Assembly (NCBI RefSeq): GCF_900184965.1
Contig: NZ_FXYA01000173.1
Span: 1 to 64,000 of the forward strand
Origin: Akkermansia muciniphila
Lineage (GTDB): Bacteria; Verrucomicrobiota; Verrucomicrobiia; Verrucomicrobiales; Akkermansiaceae
Direction: 5' to 3'
Length of the DNA: 64,000 nt
Numbering within the stretch: position 1 is the stretch's first letter; every line of letters begins with the position of its first letter. Below, one piece after another: positions 58,149 to 64,000 of the stretch. The notes below the pieces were generated by a model that saw only the letters and a list, made by a program, of their open reading frames with translations, did not search any database and had not been told where the DNA came from. The position numbers were made by a program, and so were the translations under genes.

Positions 58149-59828
58149 ATGTTCAAACCTGCTCTTCTTTCCTCTCTCAAAACTTATACCAAACAAACCT
58201 TTCTGGCGGACCTTTTTGCGGGGCTGACCGTCGGTGTAGTAGCCATCCCGCTGGCCATGGCCTTTGCCATCGCATGCGGGCTTTCCCCAACCCAGGGCCT
58301 CATCACCGCCATTGTAGCCGGGTTCCTCATTTCCCTGTTCAGCGGAAGCAAATATCAAATAGGCGGCCCCACCGGCGCCTTCGTGATCATCATCATGGGC
58401 GTCCTGGAGCAATACCACGCATCCGGCCTGCTGGTCTGCACATTGATGGCGGGCCTCTTCCTCATCATCTTTGGGTTCTGCCGCATGGGGGCACTCATCC
58501 GCTTTATTCCCTTCCCTGTCACCACAGGGTTCACCTCCGGCATCGCCGTGGTAATCTTTTCCACGCAAATTAAAGACATCTTCGGTCTCACCATCACGGA
58601 AAAAATTCCCGGAGAGTTCATTGAAAAATGGGCATGTTACTTCCATTATTTCCACACCATCAACTGGGCCGCGCTGGGGCTGGCCGCCGGCACCGTAATC
58701 ATTACCATGCTGAGCCGCCGTTTCTGGCCCAGAATACCGGCCATGCTGGTGGGCATGCTGGGCATGACGGCCGTTTCCGTGGCGTTTTCGTTGCCCGTGA
58801 CAACCATCGGGCAAGCCTTCGGCAGCCTCCCGAACACGCTTCCCCTGCCCTCCCTGCCCAGCATTGACTGGAGCACTCTGGGGGCGCTGACGGCTCCTGC
58901 TTTCACCATCGCGCTGCTGGCGGCCATCGAATCCCTGTTAAGCGCCTCCGTGGCGGACGGCATGACCGGAGGACGCCACAAGCCCAACATGGAGCTGATT
59001 GCACAAGGCATCGGCAATATCGGCTCCGCCCTGTTCGGCGGCATTCCGGCCACCGGAGCGATTGCCCGCACCGCCACCAACATCAAAGCCGGGGCTAAAA
59101 GCCCGGTTTCCGGCATGATTCACGCGCTGACCCTGCTGGCCATTCTGATGGCCTTCGCCCACTATGCCCAGCAGATTCCCCTGGCTGTCCTGGCGGGCAT
59201 CCTGACGGTAGTGTGCTACAACATGAGTGAAATACACACGTTCAGCCGTCTGCTGAAAGGGCCCAGGCAGGATGCGGCGGTGCTGGTGATCACCTTCCTG
59301 CTGACCGTCTTTGTGGACCTCGTCGTAGCCGTGGAAGTGGGCGTGGTGCTGGCCGCCCTACTCTTCATGGGCCGCATGGCCCAAATCAGCGATGTTTCCG
59401 CCATCAAAAACGAACTGCTGGAAAATGATGAGGAAGATGATGAAGGCCGTTCCGCTTCCAAGCTGGACATCCCGGAAGGCGTGGAAGTTTTCGACGTGAA
59501 AGGCCCCTTCTTCTTCGGCGCCGTGGAGCAATTCAAAGACCAGGTACTGGAAACGCTGGAGCACGATACCAAGGTGGTTATCCTGCGCATGCGCCTGGTT
59601 CCCGCGCTGGACGCCACCGGCCTGAACGTCCTTTCCGACTTTTGCCACCAGTGCCGGGAGCACGGCTCCACCCTGCTGGTCTGCGGCGTGCAGCCCCAGC
59701 CTCTGGACGTCATCCGCCACGCGCCCTTTTACCGGGAGCTGAAACGCTACAATATCTGCGAGAATATTGACGCCGCCCTGAACCGGGCCCGCAAAATCAT
59801 TGACGGCCCCGCGCCCAAACACCTGTAA
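58149..59828 (+). CDS. SulP family anion transporter with STAS domain
   Basis: Inner-membrane carrier of 559 residues of the SLC26/SulP family, moving sulfate, bicarbonate or C4-dicarboxylates. N-terminal domain signatures: LADLFAGLTVGVVAIPLAMAFAIACG near 18-43, SGSKYQIGGPTGAFVIII near 62-80, and ESLLSASVADGMTGGRHKPNMELIAQGIGN near 258-288. The C-terminal STAS domain is about 430-555 (DIPEGVEVFDVKGPFFFGAVEQF, VVILRMRLVPALDATGL). An acidic patch (ENDEEDDEGR) links the two. Substrate unclear. Divergent or separate from its neighbours. Confidence 0.9.
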   Translation: MFKPALLSSLKTYTKQTFLADLFAGLTVGVVAIPLAMAFAIACGLSPTQGLITAIVAGFLISLFSGSKYQIGGPTGAFVIIIMGVLEQYHASGLLVCTLMAGLFLIIFGFCRMGALIRFIPFPVTTGFTSGIAVVIFSTQIKDIFGLTITEKIPGEFIEKWACYFHYFHTINWAALGLAAGTVIITMLSRRFWPRIPAMLVGMLGMTAVSVAFSLPVTTIGQAFGSLPNTLPLPSLPSIDWSTLGALTAPAFTIALLAAIESLLSASVADGMTGGRHKPNMELIAQGIGNIGSALFGGIPATGAIARTATNIKAGAKSPVSGMIHALTLLAILMAFAHYAQQIPLAVLAGILTVVCYNMSEIHTFSRLLKGPRQDAAVLVITFLLTVFVDLVVAVEVGVVLAALLFMGRMAQISDVSAIKNELLENDEEDDEGRSASKLDIPEGVEVFDVKGPFFFGAVEQFKDQVLETLEHDTKVVILRMRLVPALDATGLNVLSDFCHQCREHGSTLLVCGVQPQPLDVIRHAPFYRELKRYNICENIDAALNRARKIIDGPAPKHL

Positions 59829-59964
59829 CGGGTGAGGTTGCCCCTGTTGCAAACCGCCAGAAATAACAATCTTGGGGAAAAATGGGGGAAAGCCTCCTGC
59901 ATTCCCTCATCCGGTTCATCTCCGGGATCAGGCGGCGGCACAATACGGCCTGTTAACTCTTATT

Positions 59965-59994
59965 GGGGCCATTCCAGAAAAGTGGAATGGCCCC
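59965..59994. terminator. Perfect 12-bp hairpin between sulP and the minus-strand nrdR-neighbour gene
   Basis: GGGGCCATTCCA (59965-59976)/TGGAATGGCCCC (59983-59994) with a six-base loop and no T run on either side. It could act as a bidirectional terminator for convergent genes. The rest of the 59829-60109 gap is without recognised features. Confidence 0.4.
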
Positions 59995-60109
59995 ACATGC
60001 TCATGAAAAGCGGAAACGCGCAGCACTCCGAACCGGCTCCATCAGCCGGGAAAGCGGAACCTGCTGAGCTGCGCGGCTGAATACTCCAATACGGCCCGGA
60101 TAAGTCCCG

Positions 60110-60637
60110 TTAACAATCTGCCGCCTGCTCCTCATAGCGGGAAAGAAGAAAGTCCAGGTCTTCCAGCAGAGACTGGCAGGAACGGTCCCAGCGCTTCCTG
60201 CCCCGGAGAGCCATCACGCATTCCTTCCTGCCTGTGAAGCAATACCTGGTAATGCCGTGCCCCCGCAATTCCTCCACCTGCTTTTTCAGCTCGCAGGCGA
60301 AAAACAGCCAGAACGGCACGCTGCGGGCAATCTCCGCGACGCAGACCGTCATGGGCGGCGTCTCCTCCCTAAGCTCCCTTGCAAGGTGCTCCAGGCCCAC
60401 TTCCGTGAGCATGCGGCGCAGGCGCGCATACAGCTCAGACACCTTCATGACGGACAAATCGCACTCATGCTCCAGATAATAACGCACGGAGGCCAGCAGA
60501 TCTTCCTTGAACGGCAGGGTTGTCCCGGCGCGCCGGGCGGCATGCTCCAGGGCATCCGCCAGCCATTGCTCCCCGTACTCGGTAATCAGGCAATCACCAA
60601 GCTTGAGCAGCGGTCTGTTGTTTCGGAAGCCAATCAT
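60110..60637 (-). CDS. Unknown protein linked to nrdR
   Basis: A 175-residue cytosolic protein, predicted mostly helical, 13 bp downstream of nrdR on the same strand, so almost surely in one operon. Features are an N-terminal LKLGDCLITEYGEQWLADALEHAARRAG, the helical stretch VMKVSELYARLRRMLTEVGLEHLARELRE is cut here for length, and a basic C-terminal part (GRKECVMALRGRKRWDRSC). No family recognised. The operon position suggests a role near ribonucleotide reductase control, but that is inference. Confidence 0.65.
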   Translation of the reverse strand: MIGFRNNRPLLKLGDCLITEYGEQWLADALEHAARRAGTTLPFKEDLLASVRYYLEHECDLSVMKVSELYARLRRMLTEVGLEHLARELREETPPMTVCVAEIARSVPFWLFFACELKKQVEELRGHGITRYCFTGRKECVMALRGRKRWDRSCQSLLEDLDFLLSRYEEQAADC

Positions 60638-60650
60638 GGAACAGGGAACT

Positions 60651-61142
60651 TCAAAGAATGGGAAGCTTGCGCTGCAGGGGATCTATGAGCGTCTGGTGGC
60701 GCATCTGCGTGATCTCCTGAATAAATTCCTCCACATTGGAAAACTGGCGGTACACGGACACATAGCGGATGTACGCCACGGGATCAATGGCGTACAATTT
60801 TTCAATCACCTTCTTGCCTATTTCGCTGGAAGGAACTTCGCGTAAATGGTCACGGTGCAATTCGGAAATGATCTCTTCCACGGCGCGGTCCAGGCGGTCC
60901 ATGCTGACGGGCCTTTTTTCACACGCTTTTACCAGGCCGCGTAAAATCTTTTCACGATTCAGGGCTTCTCTCAGATTATCCCTTTTGACTACGCGCAACT
61001 CCGTGCGTTCAATCTGCTCATAGGTCGTATAACGGTAATCGCACCTCAGGCAGACGCGGCGGCGGCGGATGGTCGTCCCGTCTTTAGACATACGGGAATC
61101 AATGACTTTATCTTCCAAATGACCGCACTGAACGCATCTCAT
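60651..61142 (-). CDS. nrdR: Transcriptional repressor NrdR
   Basis: Nucleotide-sensing repressor of ribonucleotide reductase genes, 163 residues. N-terminal zinc ribbon with CVQCGHLEDKVIDSR and CLRCDYRYTTYE (the four Cys), then an ATP-cone (about 50-140: VVKRDNLREALNREKILRGLVKACEKRPV cut for length) that binds ATP/dATP. Both parts match the family closely, including the RRRRVCLRC DNA-contact arginines. Candidate target sites lie upstream of nrdD at 29595-29641 in this window. Divergent from the esterase at 61397 only in the sense of a shared 254-bp gap; both are minus strand. Confidence 0.95.
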   Translation of the reverse strand: MRCVQCGHLEDKVIDSRMSKDGTTIRRRRVCLRCDYRYTTYEQIERTELRVVKRDNLREALNREKILRGLVKACEKRPVSMDRLDRAVEEIISELHRDHLREVPSSEIGKKVIEKLYAIDPVAYIRYVSVYRQFSNVEEFIQEITQMRHQTLIDPLQRKLPIL

Positions 61143-61396
61143 GGCGCGACCATACTACCACATAGCGCATCCATAAAGGAAAAAGTACGCCAAATATAGT
61201 ACAGTAGACTTAATGATCAATATTCCCCAACCAGAATTGCATGTGAATAAACCGGGGCAAAAATGCTGCCGTTTACGCCCCTGCTCGAATTCCCGGCCGA
61301 ACCTCCCCTGTGAATAAGAAAAAAGCCCACACAAACCCTCCGGAGAAAAAACGCATTTTTTACTCCGTCCTCCGCTGGAAAAAGTCCGGCACGCAA

Positions 61397-62953
61397 TTAC
61401 GGATTCACCGTGCCGCCCTGATTAACGACACTGCCCGCAACAGGTCTGGAGCCATTCAGATTCAGTACAGCGCTCTGCTTGACGAGGATTTTGCCCAAAT
61501 TCACGGCCTTCCCTTCCATACCCTTCAGAGTCATTTCCACCTTTCCGGACAATGTCCAGGAACATTTCAGGGCAGAGGGCAGCACCTGTTCCAATACGAC
61601 GCGGGCCGCTTCCGCCGTTTCTCCGCCACCTTCCGCGCGGGCCACATGCACCTCCGCCTGGCCGGACAAACGGACAGGCATGGTTTTTTCCTGAACCAGC
61701 GAGGGCTTAATCTCCACGGCAGAACCGCCCGGAATATTCCAGGACTGCCGGCCCGCCAGTTGTACATTTGCCCTCAACTGCAAATTTTTTCCTTCCGCCA
61801 GACGAATACCTCCCGGGCCGATTACCAAACGGTCTCCGGACCCTCCCTTGCTCCGGACAATAACGGTATTGACGGCCGGATCTTCCACACGAATTCCAAA
61901 CAATTTCACCACTCCCGACACCAGGCTGGGTTTTACGGAAGAAGCCACGTTCCACACGCACACGTTCTTCCCCGGCATTTTCCGGTTCATCCACGCGTCC
62001 GGAGAACTCAGAGGAAGATCATAACGGCCGCTGCGTACGGAGCCGGCATCCTTCCCGGCCAACCGGGCGGCTTCATAAGCAAAACGGGCTCCTATGCAAA
62101 TCTGGGACTGGCCGTTGTAATGCACTCCCATCTGATCCCCCGCGGTCAGCTTGGGAAGATCGCGGGTAGGAGCATAGCCCAGGGATGGGCGGGATTCTGC
62201 CAGATCCTTCATCACCTGCCGGGTTGTCTTTCCCTGAACTTCCGTGTCGCGCCCTTCCAGGCCTCCGGTAAGGTTGCCCGTTTCCGGATCAGACTCATTC
62301 TTTCCGGCCCAATTGGCATTTTCTCCAACAACGGCTTTCTGCGCGGCCAGCGCGGACGTATCCCCATACGGTTTCAGATCTGCCGCCAGATTGCCCAGAA
62401 GCTCCAGAAAACGGGAGGCGCTCTCCGGAACGGAAGCGCCGCCATTGCTTTCCCCCTGCAAATACAAAAGTCCGGCAAACTCCACTTTGGAATACTTGGA
62501 CCTGTCCACACCCGCACAGGCATTTTTGACGGCCTGCACCAGCGTTCTGTAAGCCTGGCCGTTTTTCCGCCAATGGGAATTGTCGCCGCCGTCCCGGGAA
62601 GCTTTTACGACCGCAACGTCCGCGTCCTTAAACCAACCATTCTTCTCCAGAGTAAAAGCAAACCCGTATTCCGGCCCCATGCATAAATTGCCGTTATAAC
62701 GCGGCATAGCAGGCCTTACCTGTTCCCAGGATGTGGAAGCGCCGGGAAACACGCCTTCCCTTTGCCCAAAATTTTCATGCCAGTACAGTGTTTCCTTCGG
62801 CTCATACTTTTTTAACAACTCCGGAGCGGCAGGACTGCCCTTCACCGCTCCCAGGGAATTGGATTGGCCCGTCAGCAAAAAAATCTTCAATTCTTTTGCA
62901 GAACATACAGAAGAAAAGCACAGAAGGAATAAAAAGGATAGAAAACGAATCAT
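61397..62953 (-). CDS. Exported SASA-type carbohydrate esterase
   Basis: A 518-residue secreted protein. Signal peptide (MIRFLSFLFLLCFSSVCSA) after the chosen ATG at 62953, then an SGNH-fold SASA (sialate O-acetylesterase-like, DUF303/CE6-related) domain: FLLTGQSNSLGA near 23, LYLQGESNGG near 148, and GVHYNGQSQ near 281 with the catalytic His. The C-terminal half (from about 340) is beta-rich, Gly/Val-rich and may be a carbohydrate-binding or spacer domain. It probably removes acetyl groups from sialic acid or other mucin sugars. The longer upstream frame adds 20 residues lacking sense. Confidence 0.85.
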   Translation of the reverse strand: MIRFLSFLFLLCFSSVCSAKELKIFLLTGQSNSLGAVKGSPAAPELLKKYEPKETLYWHENFGQREGVFPGASTSWEQVRPAMPRYNGNLCMGPEYGFAFTLEKNGWFKDADVAVVKASRDGGDNSHWRKNGQAYRTLVQAVKNACAGVDRSKYSKVEFAGLLYLQGESNGGASVPESASRFLELLGNLAADLKPYGDTSALAAQKAVVGENANWAGKNESDPETGNLTGGLEGRDTEVQGKTTRQVMKDLAESRPSLGYAPTRDLPKLTAGDQMGVHYNGQSQICIGARFAYEAARLAGKDAGSVRSGRYDLPLSSPDAWMNRKMPGKNVCVWNVASSVKPSLVSGVVKLFGIRVEDPAVNTVIVRSKGGSGDRLVIGPGGIRLAEGKNLQLRANVQLAGRQSWNIPGGSAVEIKPSLVQEKTMPVRLSGQAEVHVARAEGGGETAEAARVVLEQVLPSALKCSWTLSGKVEMTLKGMEGKAVNLGKILVKQSAVLNLNGSRPVAGSVVNQGGTVNP

Positions 62954-63102
62954 TTGAGTTACATTTGCCCAAGGGCGACTATAGCTGCGGGAATTTTCTT
63001 TTTCAACCGTCAACTATCACCCGTAGGAGAATGAATAAAGAGATGAGGGAAAAGACCAGTAACCTTAAAAGTCCCATTCAAGGTTTCCGAGGAATCATTA
63101 AG

Positions 63103-63142
63103 AAAAAGAACCCCCGGAAGAATCATTTTCTTCCAAGGGTTC
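63103..63142 (-). terminator. Rho-independent terminator of the PEP-CTERM gene
   Basis: Hairpin GAACCC...GGGTTC with an inner GGAAGAA/TTCTTCC pairing (63108-63142) followed on the minus strand by a T run (A run 63103-63107). Confidence 0.7.
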
Positions 63143-63220
63143 GTCAAATAATATTCTGAATGATCATGGTGCAGAGGCACATGGGTAGCATTCTCGCTCC
63201 CTTTTCCCGCCTCTATCGGA

Positions 63221-63976
63221 TCAGGCTTCCTGCCTTCTGCGCCTCCGCATGGCCAGTCCCGCCAAGCCCAGCAGGCTCAGGGAAGCCGTCGCCGGTTCCG
63301 GGACCAGATACGCAGACATGGAAAGATTGGAAATAGAAGGCACGGCAGAAGAGTTGGGACCGTCCAATTGGAGAAGCACTTTATCAATGGAGACGCTATC
63401 ACCCAACTCTATACTTCCCGTTCCACCATTTGCTGACAAATCCAGCACAAACTGGCCATCTTTCCAGGAGATGCCTCCGGAAATGGTAACGGTTTCATTA
63501 GAACCTATCGTGGTTAAAGAGCTCGAAGGTGATACAAAACTGCCGTTTGCATCCCATGCGCCTTGGAAAGAGTAAGCCCTGGCGGAAACATTGTCTGACG
63601 TGCCATAACCAATTGTTCCGTTATAGGCGCTCGTTCCCAGGCAGACAGCCGTTTCCGAACCTACAAACGACACCATGGCGGCAGCATTTGTAGTTCCATT
63701 AGTGGTAATATCAAAAGAAAATGTAAATGTATCCTGTTCATTTGCCAGCAGGATACCTTCACTCAGCGTGGTGACGGCAGCGGCCTGTCCCCAGTTAGAG
63801 GAAGGGCAGGAAGCTGTTCCATTAGCTATTTGAATCGTATTGCGGCCACTTCTCCCTACAGACAACTCCCATCCATCCGAAGATTGCAACAATGCATCAT
63901 AAGTAAGGGTAGTGTCGCCTAACGCAGCTCCGGCAGCAGCTATAGTTCCAAGAATAGAAAAAAACACTCTAGTCAT
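63221..63976 (-). CDS. PEP-CTERM sorting domain protein
   Basis: A 251-residue exported protein. Signal peptide (VFFSILGTIAAAGAALG) at the N-terminus; a Ser/Thr/Gly-rich beta-sandwich-like middle with FTFSFDITTNGTTNAAAMVSF and FVLDLSANGGTG; and a C-terminal PEP-CTERM signal: VPEPATASLSLLGLAGLAM followed by RRRRRQ. Proteins of this type are sorted by an exosortase and often attached to exopolysaccharide or the cell surface. Start ATG at 63976; only 24 bases remain upstream in the window. Ligand unknown. Confidence 0.82.
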   Translation of the reverse strand: MTRVFFSILGTIAAAGAALGDTTLTYDALLQSSDGWELSVGRSGRNTIQIANGTASCPSSNWGQAAAVTTLSEGILLANEQDTFTFSFDITTNGTTNAAAMVSFVGSETAVCLGTSAYNGTIGYGTSDNVSARAYSFQGAWDANGSFVSPSSSLTTIGSNETVTISGGISWKDGQFVLDLSANGGTGSIELGDSVSIDKVLLQLDGPNSSAVPSISNLSMSAYLVPEPATASLSLLGLAGLAMRRRRRQEA

Positions 63977-64000
63977 GACGCATGACGAATAGCGGTTTTT

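Noticed and set aside
61187-61202. Possible NrdR box in front of nrdR (autoregulation)
   Set aside because: The match to the consensus is only partial and no second box is found at about 31 bp, so it was not called.

Overview
The window looks like chromosomal DNA of a mucin-degrading Verrucomicrobiota bacterium, most likely an Akkermansia species. The reasons are GC-rich, densely packed genes, secreted glycan-active enzymes (GH16, GH20, a SASA-type esterase, an SGNH hydrolase), a PEP-CTERM protein and Pmp-like autotransporter repeats. This is an inference from gene content. No rRNA, tRNA, CRISPR array, transposase or prophage was seen.

Layout. 1-3573: a large autotransporter (minus strand, cut by the window edge) and a 594-bp non-coding stretch with a 16-bp inverted repeat. 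3574-7757: pyruvate dehydrogenase E1alpha-E1beta-E2 and lpxI. 7851-11360: small helical and cysteine-rich proteins, an MmcQ/YjbR-like protein, a WecG/TagA glycosyltransferase coupled to a PhnP-like hydrolase. 11425-15367: recN and a copper ATPase. 15541-25894: GH16, SGNH hydrolase, efp, an ACT protein, argD, mscL, alkaline phosphatase, an MFS carrier, GH20 hexosaminidase and an M42 peptidase. 26121-29324: a secreted Ala/Pro-rich protein, rubrerythrin and a phosphoethanolamine-transferase-like enzyme.

29595-33098 is the most informative block: a candidate NrdR-box pair, a cobalamin riboswitch, an anaerobic ribonucleotide reductase lacking its glycyl-radical tail, a separate 64-residue protein that carries that tail, and the radical-SAM activase nrdG. 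The repressor gene nrdR is also in the window (60651-61142). 33194-38636 joins two carriers to a cyclic-nucleotide-domain histidine kinase and a stand-alone receiver. 38965-41600 is an AT-richer cluster of three exported proteins led by a transglutaminase-like protein.

41757-64000: GH36 alpha-galactosidase, an HU protein, two paralogous polytopic membrane proteins (44467 and 54265), an exported thioredoxin-like protein, a lipoprotein, an RNA uracil methyltransferase, miaB, comEC, a YhaM-like nuclease, endonuclease IV, a SWIM protein, argH, a SulP carrier, nrdR and its neighbour, a SASA esterase and a PEP-CTERM protein.

Together the genes describe a Gram-negative, largely anaerobic glycan degrader. 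Exported enzymes trim host-type glycans, carriers take up anions and dicarboxylates, and dNTP synthesis appears tuned both by B12 and by NrdR.
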